Below, piece after piece: positions 1 through 8,925 of a stretch of 64,000 bases of DNA. How positions within the stretch are numbered: position 1 is the first letter of the stretch; every line of letters begins with the position of its first letter. The notes under the pieces were generated by a model. The model was not told the DNA's origin. It worked only from the letters and a program-made list of their open reading frames with translations, and did not search any database. This DNA is from Peribacillus frigoritolerans. Its GTDB lineage: Bacteria > Bacillota > Bacilli > Bacillales > Bacillaceae. Both the position numbers and the translations under genes were made by a program. The stretch covers positions 620,001-684,000 of the forward strand of contig NZ_SMZY01000003.1 of assembly GCF_004358755.1 (NCBI RefSeq), in the 5' to 3' direction.

Positions 1-1003
1 TCGATGCGTTTAAGGCAAGCAAGTTTGTTTGCTCCGTGATTTGCCTGATGTTATTTGTGAATTGATTGGTTTCTTCTATTTTTAAATTAAGAAGCTTGAA
101 GGTCTCATTTAATGCGACTACCACCTCTTGCAAGTGATCCATTTGGTCCGAAAGCTGACCGGCCTTGTCTCCGCTTTTGTCAGCTATGTCGCTTGCCTGC
201 TTGGAATCTTGATTCAATCGTGATGATAGTTCACTCAGTTCTTTTATAGAAAGCATATTATTATGTGCGTTTTCGGCAATCTCGCTGATTTGTTCGCTTT
301 GAATCTGGCTTCCGGCTGATACCTCATTTATGGCAATCGTCATTTCTGCTTGCGCTCTTGCATTTTGCTGCACACGGTCATTCACTTTTGAAATGTGATC
401 CGCTATGCTGCCTACTTCCCTTTCAAGGTTTTGTTTTTGCTCTTCTTTCATTTTCGCATCGGCCTCTGCACCTGCAATGAAGTCCTGAAGCTGTTTAAAT
501 TGCTTATTGTTTAAGCGGATTAAAACACCAAGAAGCACGCCGGCCAAGACATATGTGATCATGATCGCCCCAATGCTGTCCATAATAATTGCTTGTTCCT
601 TAGAGGGGACAAGTGCATTCACTATTAGTCCGATAAATCCAGCTATATAACCGATGGCAAACACAAACGGATGGTATTGAACCGCTGAAAAGATGGCCAA
701 AAACAGCATAATGGCAACCAATGAAAGATTTGCCCCTGTTATAAAGATCGACACTGTAGTAGCACTATAGATCATAACAACGCTGAAATACGGAAATAAG
801 AATTCTTTCTTTAGAATGAAGTGGAAAAGCACATAAAACAAAAGGAGTAAAATAAGTTCAGTTAAATAGACAGGACTTTGTTCGTATTGTTTTGTCATAA
901 GGACATAAATAAAAGCCAGAAGAGCGGATGTTCCAAATGTAAAAAGCATCAGCTTGTTCTTGCTCTTCAAATCTTCATATTTCACTTTTTCTAAAGCTGT
1001 CAT
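1..1003 (-). CDS. Methyl-accepting chemotaxis-type receptor, C-terminus cut by window edge
   Basis: About 334 codons are visible from ATG at 1003, with a GGGGAGAAATT ribosome site just upstream; the gene runs off the left edge without a stop. The first 180 or so residues contain about six hydrophobic segments (for example LMLFTFGTSALLAFIYVLM) and no obvious extracellular sensor domain. A cytoplasmic helical signalling region follows, and the last visible residues, ITEQTNLLALNA, are the start of the highly conserved hairpin tip of methyl-accepting proteins. It should signal to CheA/CheW. The membrane sensor without a Cache or 4HB domain suggests it senses through or within the membrane; the ligand is unknown. 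A cre-like sequence lies in its upstream region. Family call is firm, specificity is not. Confidence 0.85.
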   Translation of the reverse strand, partial: MTALEKVKYEDLKSKNKLMLFTFGTSALLAFIYVLMTKQYEQSPVYLTELILLLLFYVLFHFILKKEFLFPYFSVVMIYSATTVSIFITGANLSLVAIMLFLAIFSAVQYHPFVFAIGYIAGFIGLIVNALVPSKEQAIIMDSIGAIMITYVLAGVLLGVLIRLNNKQFKQLQDFIAGAEADAKMKEEQKQNLEREVGSIADHISKVNDRVQQNARAQAEMTIAINEVSAGSQIQSEQISEIAENAHNNMLSIKELSELSSRLNQDSKQASDIADKSGDKAGQLSDQMDHLQEVVVALNETFKLLNLKIEETNQFTNNIRQITEQTNLLALNAS

Positions 1004-1041
1004 AATTTCTCCCCTATAATCAAGATCTTTTATTTTTTATA

Positions 1042-1057
1042 TCGACAGCGCTTTCAC
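1042..1057 (-). promoter_or_regulatory. cre-like site upstream of the chemotaxis receptor
   Basis: The minus strand reads GTGAAAGCGCTGTCGA, which contains the TGAAAGCG half of the CcpA operator but deviates in the second half. It lies about 40-55 bases before the receptor start. Weak candidate only, more credible because cre-like sites also precede the neighbouring xylose genes. Confidence 0.3.
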
Positions 1058-1072
1058 TTTATTTATATCTCC

Positions 1073-1109
1073 AAAAAAATAAACGCTGCACCAAAGATGC
1101 AAGCGTTCA
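1073..1109 (-). terminator. Rho-independent terminator after xylH
   Basis: On the minus strand AACGCTTGCA and TGCAGCGTT can pair around a short loop and are followed by TTTATTTTTTT. It lies directly beyond the xylH stop and ends the xylose transport transcript before the chemotaxis gene. Confidence 0.7.
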
Positions 1110-1113
1110 GATG

Positions 1114-2295
1114 TTACCTTTTCTTCTTATTGCGGCTGTAAATATCAAACCATACGGCAAGGACCAGGATGCTTCCTTTTACAATTAGCTGCCAGTACGC
1201 ATCGATGTTCATGATGCTCATGCCGTTATCCAGACTTGCCATTACCAGAGCTCCGATGATTGCGCCTGGAATGGTGCCGATTCCGCCCATTAGACTCGTT
1301 CCGCCGATGACACAGGCTGCAATCGCATCTAGCTCATACATGTTCCCCGCCCCAACTGTTGCCGCATTTACGCGAGCTGTAAGAATAAGACCTGCAATGG
1401 CGGCAAGTGTATTCCCGAGAACGAAGACAAGCAGAATTCTCCTTTTCATGTTAATGCCGGACAGAACTGCTGCCTCCGGATTGCCCCCAATCGCATAGAC
1501 CTGTCTGCCAAACACGGTCTTTTTTGCAATAAAGTGAAACACGACTGCCAGCAAAATCACGGTGATAAATGGAATGGGAATGCCCTGATATTGGTTCATC
1601 AAGTAAACGAACGTAAAGATCAGCAATCCAAACCCAACAGATGTAATAAGTGTCCAATTCATGGAGAGAACTTCAAATCCGTACTTAATTCTCGCATTGC
1701 GCTGTCTGATTAAAAAGAAGACGGCAAGAATAAAGGCGATGGCGCCAATCACAAGCCCAACTGCAGGAGGCACATACCCCTGACCGATAAATTTCAGCTC
1801 AGGAGAAAGCGGGGCGACTGTCATACTGCCGGTAATCCCCGTTAAAATTCCGCGGAAGATCAGCATGCCTCCAAGAGTGACGATAAAAGCAGGCACCGCC
1901 CTGTAGGCAATCCACCAGCCCTGCCATAAGCCGATCAGTGCTCCTAATAAAACCGTTGCGATGATGACCGGCACCGTATCCCAGCCAAGCCACACATTCA
2001 GGATCGCAGCAACTCCCCCTGTCAATCCGACAAGCGAGCCTACAGAGAGGTCAATTTGACCCGATACGATGATCAGGACCATGCCGATTGCTAAAATGGA
2101 GGTAACAGACATTTGCAAAAAGAGATTGGATAAGTTCCTTGGTGTTAAAAAGGTATCGTTTAATACAGAAAATAAGATCCAGATAACGATTAATGCCCCA
2201 ATCATGGAATATGCGCGGATATCAATGGTAAAAAGACTGATCTTTTTTTCTTTAATCGGTGTTTGCTGTTTATTGATATTCAGGTTCGTATTCAT
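1114..2295 (-). CDS. xylH: Xylose ABC transporter permease XylH
   Basis: 393 residues, the same length as E. coli XylH. The protein is a polytopic membrane permease of the BPD_transp_2 family, with the typical motif GQIDLSVGSLVGL near residue 80 and the AIAACVIGGTSLMGGIGT loop that contacts the ATPase. It forms the sugar channel of a D-xylose-type importer with XylF and XylG. The start ATG at 2295 is preceded by a GGAGGA site inside the end of xylG, and its first bases overlap the xylG stop (ATGA), so the two are translationally coupled. A terminator follows. Substrate is inferred from the neighbouring XylF; an arabinose/galactose-type multiple-sugar role is possible. Confidence 0.9.
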   Translation of the reverse strand: MNTNLNINKQQTPIKEKKISLFTIDIRAYSMIGALIVIWILFSVLNDTFLTPRNLSNLFLQMSVTSILAIGMVLIIVSGQIDLSVGSLVGLTGGVAAILNVWLGWDTVPVIIATVLLGALIGLWQGWWIAYRAVPAFIVTLGGMLIFRGILTGITGSMTVAPLSPELKFIGQGYVPPAVGLVIGAIAFILAVFFLIRQRNARIKYGFEVLSMNWTLITSVGFGLLIFTFVYLMNQYQGIPIPFITVILLAVVFHFIAKKTVFGRQVYAIGGNPEAAVLSGINMKRRILLVFVLGNTLAAIAGLILTARVNAATVGAGNMYELDAIAACVIGGTSLMGGIGTIPGAIIGALVMASLDNGMSIMNIDAYWQLIVKGSILVLAVWFDIYSRNKKKR

Positions 2296-3815
2296 CCTGC
2301 AAGTCCTCCTGTCGCTGCTCTCATGATCTTTTCCTGTGTCGCCTCTTCCGCCTGAAATTCCCCTGTGAACCTTCCTTCAGACATAACCAAAATCCGGTGA
2401 CTCATACCCAGCACCTCAGGCAGTTCGGACGAAATCATAATGATGGCCACGCCCTCTTTCACAAGCTCGTTCATAATGTTGTAGATTTCAAGCTTTGCTC
2501 CTACATCAATTCCCCTTGTCGGTTCATCCAGTATCAGCACCTTCGGCTTTGTCATCAGCCACTTTCCGATAACCACCTTTTGCTGATTTCCTCCGCTCAG
2601 TGTGCCGACAACCGTTTCAACCGAAGGAGCTTTTATCCTTAGCTGCTTCAGATACTGATTTCCGCTGTGAATCTCTTCATTCTGATTGATCATGCCGTAC
2701 GATGAGATGCGCCTCAGGCTTGGCAGAGTCACGTTATTTTGAATATCCATGTTTAAAACGAGGCCGAATTTCTTGCGGTCCTCCGAGACGAGTGCCAGGC
2801 CGTTTTCGATTGCATGCTTGACTGATTTATTTTTTGCAGCTTTGCCGTCTATCTCAATCGTCCCTTGAGATAAGCCTGCATATGCCCCGAATAAACTCAT
2901 GACAAGCTCTGTTCTGCCCGATCCCATCAAACCGGCAATGCCGAGGATTTCTCCTTTTCTGACTTGGAAGGAAACAGAATCGATCACTTTTTTGCCTGGC
3001 AATTCCGGATGATAGACACTGTAATCATCCACCTTCAGCATCGTTTCTTTAGGATTCGCGATCATGCGGGGATACCGGTCTTTAATCTCACGTCCAACCA
3101 TGTACGCAATCACTTTATCCTCAGTCATGTTTTCCGCTCTTTGAGAAGTTACGGTTTTTCCGTCCCGCAAAACCGTGATGGTATCTGCGATTTCAAACAC
3201 CTCTCCCAGTTTGTGAGAAATATAGATGCACGTGACTCCGCGCTCTTTAAATTCTTTCAAAATAGCGAGCAGGATCTTAACCTCCTGCTCCGTAAGAGCG
3301 GCAGTCGGTTCATCCAGAATGAGTATTTTTGCATTTTTGGAGAGAGCTTTGGCGATTTCGACCAGCTGCTGCTGGCCTATGCCGAGGGTTCCGGTAATCG
3401 TATCTGGGCTGACACCCTTTAAGCCAACCTCCGCCAGCCATTTTTCACACACCTGGATCATCTTATTCTGATCAATGATGCCGAACGTTGCAGGTTCATT
3501 CCCGAGAATTAAGTTTTCAGCTACCGTCATTTGTCTGACCAGAGCAAGCTCCTGATAAATAATTGAGATGCCGGCTTTTTCTGCATCCTTGATCGTTTTA
3601 AAGGACTGCTCCACTCCTTCAACAGAGATCGAACCTGTATATGTTCCGGCTGGGTAAAGACCGCTCAGCACCTTCATTAAAGTCGATTTGCCTGCACCAT
3701 TTTCACCGCAGAGTGCATGGATTTCGCCTTTTTTCACGGTAAAAGTTACGTTATCGAGAGCTTTGACGCCGGGAAATTCTTTTGTAATTCCGTTCATTTC
3801 TAATACTGATGACAC
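2292..3815 (-). CDS. xylG: Xylose ABC transporter ATP-binding protein XylG
   Basis: 507 residues from a GTG at 3815, which has AAAGGAGG eight bases upstream; an in-frame ATG at 3842 has no such site. Two ABC ATPase cassettes lie in tandem, as in monosaccharide importers of the RbsA/XylG family. The first has Walker A GENGAGKST and Walker B LILDEPTAALT; the second has the degenerate P-loop GLMGSGRTE, signature LSGGNQQK and LILDEPTRGIDVG. It powers uptake through XylH. The gene overlaps xylH by four bases and lies downstream of xylF after a terminator-like hairpin. Confidence 0.93.
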   Translation of the reverse strand: MSSVLEMNGITKEFPGVKALDNVTFTVKKGEIHALCGENGAGKSTLMKVLSGLYPAGTYTGSISVEGVEQSFKTIKDAEKAGISIIYQELALVRQMTVAENLILGNEPATFGIIDQNKMIQVCEKWLAEVGLKGVSPDTITGTLGIGQQQLVEIAKALSKNAKILILDEPTAALTEQEVKILLAILKEFKERGVTCIYISHKLGEVFEIADTITVLRDGKTVTSQRAENMTEDKVIAYMVGREIKDRYPRMIANPKETMLKVDDYSVYHPELPGKKVIDSVSFQVRKGEILGIAGLMGSGRTELVMSLFGAYAGLSQGTIEIDGKAAKNKSVKHAIENGLALVSEDRKKFGLVLNMDIQNNVTLPSLRRISSYGMINQNEEIHSGNQYLKQLRIKAPSVETVVGTLSGGNQQKVVIGKWLMTKPKVLILDEPTRGIDVGAKLEIYNIMNELVKEGVAIIMISSELPEVLGMSHRILVMSEGRFTGEFQAEEATQEKIMRAATGGLAG

Positions 3816-3861
3816 CGCAGGTCCTCCTTTAGCAAATTCCATTTTTTCGGGTTCTTTCTAG

Positions 3862-3895
3862 AAAAAAATGCGGAATACTGTGCATTCCGCATTTT
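3862..3895 (-). terminator. Intercistronic hairpin between xylF and xylG
   Basis: A 12-bp perfect stem (AAAATGCGGAAT/ATTCCGCATTTT) with a 7-base loop is followed on the minus strand by seven T. It sits in the 90-base gap after xylF, so it probably terminates part of the transcripts and leaves more binding protein than transporter, as is common for binding-protein operons. Confidence 0.75.
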
Positions 3896-3904
3896 CATTC
3901 CCTT

Positions 3905-4948
3905 TTATTTATAAACGTCCTCTTTTTTATGGAAGCCGTCTTTAATGATGGTGGCATCGATGTTATCTTTGTTGACCGCAACCGGATCGAGCAATAAAGA
4001 TGGCACGTCAATTTTTCCGTTGTTCACTTTACCGTTCGTTTCCACTTTTTCGCCGTTCGCCATTTTCACAGCTAAGTCAGCTACCGTTTCAGCAATCAAT
4101 GTGATTGGTTTGTAAACCGTCATTGTCTGTGTGCCTTCTACGATACGCTGTGCTGCTGCAAGCTCTGCATCCTGGCCTGATACCGGTACCTTCCCGTCCA
4201 ATCCTTGTGCAGCAAGCGCCTGAATAACACCGCCAGCCGTACCATCGTTCGCTGCCACTACAGCATCGACTTTATTGTTGTTTGCAGTTAAAGCATTTTC
4301 CATATTCGCAAGTGCGTTCGCAGGATCCCATTCTTCTGTCCACTGATCGTAAACGACTTTGATATCGCCGCTGTCAATTAACGGCTGAAGCACGTTCATT
4401 TGGCCTTTTTTGAAAAGATGGGCATTGTTATCTGTGTCTGCCCCTTCAATTAAGACATAGTTTCCTTTAGGAACAAGCTCTGTGATAGCTGTTGCCTGCA
4501 TTTCCCCGACGCGCTCATTATCGAAAGAAACGTATAAATCCACATCTGAATTTTTGATTAAGCGGTCGTATGAAATCACCTTTACATCCTCTTGATGAGC
4601 CATTTCTACAATCGAAGCCGCTACCTCTGCGTTATGAGGAACTACTACTAAAATATCAACGCCCTGGCTGATTAAGTTTTCAGCCTGTGCAATTTGCTTT
4701 GCATCGTCGCCATTTGCTGCCTGTACATTTACCTTCGCGCCATGTGATTCCGCTTTTTCTACGAACAAATCACGGTCGCGCTGCCAGCGTTCTTCCTCAA
4801 GAGTATCCATCGAGAACCCAATCACTAATTCATCATCATCTTTAGAACCGCCGCCGTCCCCTTTAGTCGGCTCAGATCCTGAGTTATTGCATGCAGCTAG
4901 ACCAAACACAAAAACCATCAGCATAAACAGCATAAAAAACTTTTTCAT
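3905..4948 (-). CDS. xylF: D-xylose-binding lipoprotein XylF
   Basis: 347 residues from ATG at 4948, chosen because AAGGGGGATGGGAAA precedes it; a longer start at 4975 lacks a site. The N-terminus is a lipoprotein signal with lipobox LAAC (Cys20), followed by a Ser/Gly/Lys linker. The mature domain matches E. coli XylF closely from memory: ERWQRDRDLFVEKAESHGAK, VDLYVSFDNERVGE, NALTANNNKVDAVVA, SGQDAEL and TMTVYKPITL are shared patterns, including residues that line the sugar pocket. This is the basis for assigning xylose to the operon. The lipid anchor holds it on the outer face of the membrane. Two cre-like sequences precede it. Confidence 0.92.
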   Translation of the reverse strand: MKKFFMLFMLMVFVFGLAACNNSGSEPTKGDGGGSKDDDELVIGFSMDTLEEERWQRDRDLFVEKAESHGAKVNVQAANGDDAKQIAQAENLISQGVDILVVVPHNAEVAASIVEMAHQEDVKVISYDRLIKNSDVDLYVSFDNERVGEMQATAITELVPKGNYVLIEGADTDNNAHLFKKGQMNVLQPLIDSGDIKVVYDQWTEEWDPANALANMENALTANNNKVDAVVAANDGTAGGVIQALAAQGLDGKVPVSGQDAELAAAQRIVEGTQTMTVYKPITLIAETVADLAVKMANGEKVETNGKVNNGKIDVPSLLLDPVAVNKDNIDATIIKDGFHKKEDVYK

Positions 4949-4999
4949 TTTCCCATCCCCCTTTGGACATTCCATCTTACAAGACTAACTTTATCATCT

Positions 5000-5016
5000 A
5001 TGTAAGCGTTTTATTT
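5000..5016. promoter_or_regulatory. cre-like CcpA operator upstream of xylF
   Basis: ATGTAAGCGTTTTATTT matches the degenerate cre consensus WTGNAARCGNWWWCAWW at all but one position. It lies about 50 bases upstream of the xylF start, where CcpA binding would impose carbon catabolite repression on xylose uptake. Confidence 0.6.
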
Positions 5017-5065
5017 AAAGTGATTCCTGTACTTTTTTAAGATATATAGCATTATTTTCAGAATA

Positions 5066-5082
5066 ATAGCAACCGCTTTCAT
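5066..5082 (-). promoter_or_regulatory. Second cre-like site upstream of xylF
   Basis: The minus strand reads ATGAAAGCGGTTGCTAT, two mismatches from the cre consensus. It is about 50 bases further upstream than the first, giving a possible paired operator. Confidence 0.5.
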
Positions 5083-5089
5083 TCTTCTA

Positions 5090-5136
5090 AAAAAAGACTG
5101 TACCGCTAACTGTTTATCAGCGATACAGCCTTTTTA
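5090..5136 (-). terminator. Terminator after the DUF1980-like membrane protein gene
   Basis: On the minus strand GGCTGTATCGCTGA and TTAGCGGTACAGTC form a long imperfect stem followed by TTTTTTT. It separates the sensor/regulator transcript from xylFGH. Confidence 0.75.
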
Positions 5137-5145
5137 TGCCGCATG

Positions 5146-5820
5146 TCAATGAGAATGAGCACCTTCTTCTTTTTCCTCGTGGACATAGGGCTGTGCAGGA
5201 GGTTTTATTTTTGAGATTTTCTTAATTTGCAGATAAGGTACCTCAGTGGATGAATACGCAGTTGTACTTAACTCCCCTGAGACGCTCACCCACTGATTAT
5301 CTTGAAAATCTTGTGCCTTTTCCATCGCGGAAAGAAGACCATATAACCCGTCATGCTCATCCACACAGCACGGATCACCGCTTCTTGCAACCACAAATTG
5401 CGTATCCGTAAAATCTTTTTCGCGGTGGACAATCCCAGTCAGTTCAACCTGTTTTCCCGCGAACTCCTTTGGAAAACGGTCTAGAACATCCAAAATGGAG
5501 ATGTAATTTTCATTTGAAAGAATGATTGTATCCATCTGCAATAAATCATTCTTTTGATCTTCATAATATGCATCAGGCTTATCTTCCTCATGATGATCAT
5601 CTTCTAGCTCAGGTTTATATTTTTCATCCAGCTTTTCCATATAGCCGTCAGGATCTTCTAAATACTCTTTAGCATTTGCCAACGGTTCTTCTTTTTTCTG
5701 AGAATCTTCTTGTTTTTCCGGCTCTCTCTCAACTTTTTCCGGCTGCATACTCATGACAAAAACAAATACAATACTTCCTATAATCAAAAGACCTAAAGCG
5801 GCCGTTAAAAAATTTTTCAT
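5146..5820 (-). CDS. Membrane-anchored protein with a DUF1980/YcgQ-like C-terminal domain
   Basis: 224 residues. One N-terminal membrane segment (about residues 5-24) has no lipobox, then comes a highly charged Lys/Glu/Asp stretch with EDDHHEED, then a folded C-terminal region from about residue 110. Motifs there (FAGKQVELTGIVHRE, FVVARSGDPCCVDEHDGLYG) resemble the C-terminal domain of YcgQ/TIGR03943 proteins, which pair with YcgR-type permeases. Those partners are absent here. The double Cys and the tail HEEKEEGAHSH would suit metal binding, which is inference. It lies between the response-regulator gene and xylF, same strand, closed by its own terminator. Function unknown. Confidence 0.6.
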   Translation of the reverse strand: MKNFLTAALGLLIIGSIVFVFVMSMQPEKVEREPEKQEDSQKKEEPLANAKEYLEDPDGYMEKLDEKYKPELEDDHHEEDKPDAYYEDQKNDLLQMDTIILSNENYISILDVLDRFPKEFAGKQVELTGIVHREKDFTDTQFVVARSGDPCCVDEHDGLYGLLSAMEKAQDFQDNQWVSVSGELSTTAYSSTEVPYLQIKKISKIKPPAQPYVHEEKEEGAHSH

Positions 5821-5915
5821 CTTTGTTAACTCCTACTTGATTTCTGGGAACTGCCCTCTCTCATTTTAACAAAAAAGAAGGAAGTTTCGGTAAGAAGAAA
5901 CTTCCATTCTCTAAA

Positions 5916-7481
5916 TTACTTATTTTTTTGAACAATGTTTACTAGTGAATCCTTATACTGACTAGGAGACTTCTTGCACACTTTTTTAAACACACGGCTG
6001 AAGTAGTTCGGATCGTTATAGCCGACTTCAAAGGCAATTTCTTTTAAGCTGTGGGAGCCTTTTTCCATCATCTTTTTGGCTTTTTCGATTCGGCATTTTG
6101 TTAAATAATCGATGTAGCTGATGCCGAGCTCTTCTTTGAAAATTTTGCTGACATACTGCGGGGAGAGGTTGAACTCCTTTGCCATTGCCTCAAGCGACAG
6201 ATCGGTATGGCAGTTTTTCTTGATGTGCTGCTTCATCCTATTCGGGATATCGTCCTGAAGGTTTTCAGTCGCCTGTTTGTATTGGCTGATCACATCTTCC
6301 AGAATAAAATTCACTTCTGTTTTCATTTGCAAATATGATTTTGCACTGAAAGAAAAGACTGGTTTTCTGATCACAAAGCCCATTTCATCCAAGTAGCGGA
6401 TCATTAATGTCATTGTGTCATAGACTTTTTGCTCTGCTTCAGCAAGCGGGTGCTGAAATTTCTCAAAGTACCCCGTCATCGTCTGAAAATGACTGCGGAC
6501 TCCTTCCCACTTGCCGATCCGCAATTCTTCCAGGATGAGCTCTTCAATGTGATGCATTTCTCTGTCTTTCATTTCTTCGTTTGAAATCATATCGCTGTAA
6601 AAGCTGTACCTTGCTCCAGAACCTGCTGTTATAGAGGCACGGAGCGCTTCGTAATAGGATTGTCTGATTTGCTCGAGCGCCGGGTATGCCTTGCCGATTC
6701 CGATCGCTGCAGATGCTGAGAATAAGCATTTGAGATTATTTAAGATTTTTTGAACGAGGACTATGGCGTTTCTGCGGTAATGGTGCAGCTCTCCTTCTGA
6801 GAAAACAATAATCGGAACCTGCAGTCCTGACATCGGTCCGACCCACCCTTTTGATTGAAGCTGAATGGTTTTTTTAAGCTCTCCGTACATTTGCTCAATT
6901 GGACCTGTCAGTGAATCCTGGGAAAAGTGAACCAAGAGGACAAAGGATGGCTGCGTTTGGTCGACGTCGAGCAGATTCATGCATTCATGAAGATGAACAT
7001 CATGAACGTGATCAAAAAGAAGCTGTGTGACAAGATCAGCTTCCACAATCGGAATCATTTTTTGAATGCGTTCCTCTGTTTTTTGCTTTTTTTCTGATTC
7101 CAATAAATCAAGCTCGATATCATTGATCACCTTTTGAATGGTTGATAGAATGACTTCCCGCTTGCTCGGCTTTAATAAATAATCCTTCACACCCAGCCTT
7201 AGTGCCTGCTGGGCATAATCGAAAGTATCATAAGAGGAGACAATTAAAATTTTTGCATTCGGGACGATTTTCTGAATTTCTTTAATGGCTTCAAGCCCGT
7301 TAATTCCGGGCATCTTGATATCCATCAAAATAATATCCGGCTTATGCTCTGAGGCCAGCTCAATCGCCATTCTCCCGTTCTCAGCCAGGCCTGCAATTGA
7401 AATATTTTTAAAATCGGTTTCAATCATTTTTTTAAGCGCCAGTCTTTCAATTTCTTCATCTTCTGTAATGAGCAGCTTCAT
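5916..7481 (-). CDS. YesN-type response regulator with AraC DNA-binding domain
   Basis: 521 residues. The N-terminal receiver has the acidic pair ED near residues 7-8, the phospho-acceptor Asp54 in IILMDIKMPG and a conserved Lys in VKDYLLKPSKRE. A linker of roughly 270 residues follows, then an AraC-type double helix-turn-helix (about 415-510) with AKEFNLSPQYVSKIFKEE and EIAFEVGYNDPNYFSRVFK. Start ATG at 7481 has AGAAAGGAGCGAAG upstream and overlaps the kinase gene by 26 bases. In Clostridium beijerinckii an equivalent regulator of the XylFII-LytS pair activates xylFGH. The neighbouring xylFGH here make the same role likely. Confidence 0.9.
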   Translation of the reverse strand: MKLLITEDEEIERLALKKMIETDFKNISIAGLAENGRMAIELASEHKPDIILMDIKMPGINGLEAIKEIQKIVPNAKILIVSSYDTFDYAQQALRLGVKDYLLKPSKREVILSTIQKVINDIELDLLESEKKQKTEERIQKMIPIVEADLVTQLLFDHVHDVHLHECMNLLDVDQTQPSFVLLVHFSQDSLTGPIEQMYGELKKTIQLQSKGWVGPMSGLQVPIIVFSEGELHHYRRNAIVLVQKILNNLKCLFSASAAIGIGKAYPALEQIRQSYYEALRASITAGSGARYSFYSDMISNEEMKDREMHHIEELILEELRIGKWEGVRSHFQTMTGYFEKFQHPLAEAEQKVYDTMTLMIRYLDEMGFVIRKPVFSFSAKSYLQMKTEVNFILEDVISQYKQATENLQDDIPNRMKQHIKKNCHTDLSLEAMAKEFNLSPQYVSKIFKEELGISYIDYLTKCRIEKAKKMMEKGSHSLKEIAFEVGYNDPNYFSRVFKKVCKKSPSQYKDSLVNIVQKNK

Positions 7482-8925
7482 GATCTTCGCTCCTTTCTAT
7501 TGCAGGAAATTTTATTGAAACAACTGTCCCTTTGTTTCCTGCCGCACGAATTTCCATCACATCATGCTTATTAGTAAATAAACGCAAGCGCTGAACAACA
7601 TTTCGCAGGCCAATGCCTGTCGACTTGCTTTTGATCGAATCCGCTTTTAAATCTGAGAGAACTTGCTCTTTTACCTCATCAGCCATCCCGCAGCCTTCAT
7701 CCTGCACACTGACATGTATTTCATTATCCTGACTGAATACACGAACCACGATGGACCCGCCCTCTTCAAATGGCTCGACACCATATTTAAACGCATTTTC
7801 CACAATCGGCTGAAGAAAAAATGCAGGAACCTGAGTCTCCAGACAAGCTTCCTCAATTTCAAAACGATAAGAAATGCGAGATGAAAACCTCGCTTTTAAA
7901 ATCGTCAGGTATTCCTTCACTAAATCAAGTTCGTCACGGATCGTCACGTTCTCATCCACACTTCTGAGATTGTATCTTAGAAGATTGGCAACGGTCGATA
8001 TCAGATCGCTCGTCTCAAATGCATCCTCTAAATAAGCTTTTTTTGAGAGGGTATTTAAGGTGTTAAAGAGAAAATGCGGATTGATTTGATTATGAAGCCT
8101 CTTTAGTTCACTCTCTTTTAAAAGCAGCTGATATTCTTTAATCTCTTTTTCGAGCTTCGCTTTCTCCTTTATTTCTGCAACAAGCTCTTTAATATTTTCC
8201 CTCATCCGGTCGAAGGTTTTGGCAAGAAACGAGATTTCATCATTGCTGCTGACCTTGATCGGATGGTCAAAATTACCGGCTGCCACCTCTTTCGCTCCTT
8301 GAGTAAGGAGGTAGATAGAACGGGTAATTCCTTTTGAAAACCAATAGGAAAAGGCAATCGATATGATCAGGACAATGCCGAGTATCCATAGACCGAGGGA
8401 GCGAAGATGGTTCGTTACTTCAATCATTGATTCATAAAACTGCTTTTGATTGGTCAGCTCTTTTTTAAAGAGCAGGAGCGTGGTTTCATCGATGAATTTT
8501 GATATCTGAAGGGCTTCATCATAGGCATCTGACGAATTTTGACGCTTGTCCAGCTTGTGCATCATGACGGTTAAATCCATCGCTTCAACCTGGCTGTCCA
8601 GCATATAAATATAGTCGGTTAACGCAATGGCATTGGCCTGATTTTTCAGCTGATCTAGTTTCTTCTTTGAAGCGTTCAGCTGATCCCTGTAGGTTTCATA
8701 GCTCGTCTGATTTTCAGGAGACGGCGTGCTGATATACGCGCTTAGCTTTGCCAGGGCTGTCCCGCTTGTTGTAGAAACATGATTTAAAAGCAAGTAGCGC
8801 TCAAGGATATTGTTATACTCATAAATAGATTTTTGGTTGATATAGCTGATCGCTGTCCAAAATGCCCCCATAATCAGAATGATCATGAGCGACATGGTCA
8901 GGATTTTTCTCTGAATCCGTGTCAC
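7456..8925 (-). CDS. YesM/LytS-type sensor histidine kinase
   Basis: 489 residues from a GTG whose first bases overlap the stop of the preceding sensor gene (GTGA). Membrane helices lie at about 10-29 and 178-197, flanking an extracytoplasmic region of about 145 residues. A HAMP linker (about 198-250) and coiled coil lead to the His_kinase domain, with phospho-acceptor His284 in NQINPHFLFNTLN. The ATPase part has PVENAFKYG, DEGCGM and GIGLRNV. It should phosphorylate the YesN-type regulator, with the extracellular part contacting the upstream membrane-anchored sugar-binding protein. Confidence 0.92.
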   Translation of the reverse strand: MTRIQRKILTMSLMIILIMGAFWTAISYINQKSIYEYNNILERYLLLNHVSTTSGTALAKLSAYISTPSPENQTSYETYRDQLNASKKKLDQLKNQANAIALTDYIYMLDSQVEAMDLTVMMHKLDKRQNSSDAYDEALQISKFIDETTLLLFKKELTNQKQFYESMIEVTNHLRSLGLWILGIVLIISIAFSYWFSKGITRSIYLLTQGAKEVAAGNFDHPIKVSSNDEISFLAKTFDRMRENIKELVAEIKEKAKLEKEIKEYQLLLKESELKRLHNQINPHFLFNTLNTLSKKAYLEDAFETSDLISTVANLLRYNLRSVDENVTIRDELDLVKEYLTILKARFSSRISYRFEIEEACLETQVPAFFLQPIVENAFKYGVEPFEEGGSIVVRVFSQDNEIHVSVQDEGCGMADEVKEQVLSDLKADSIKSKSTGIGLRNVVQRLRLFTNKHDVMEIRAAGNKGTVVSIKFPAIERSEDHEAAHYRR

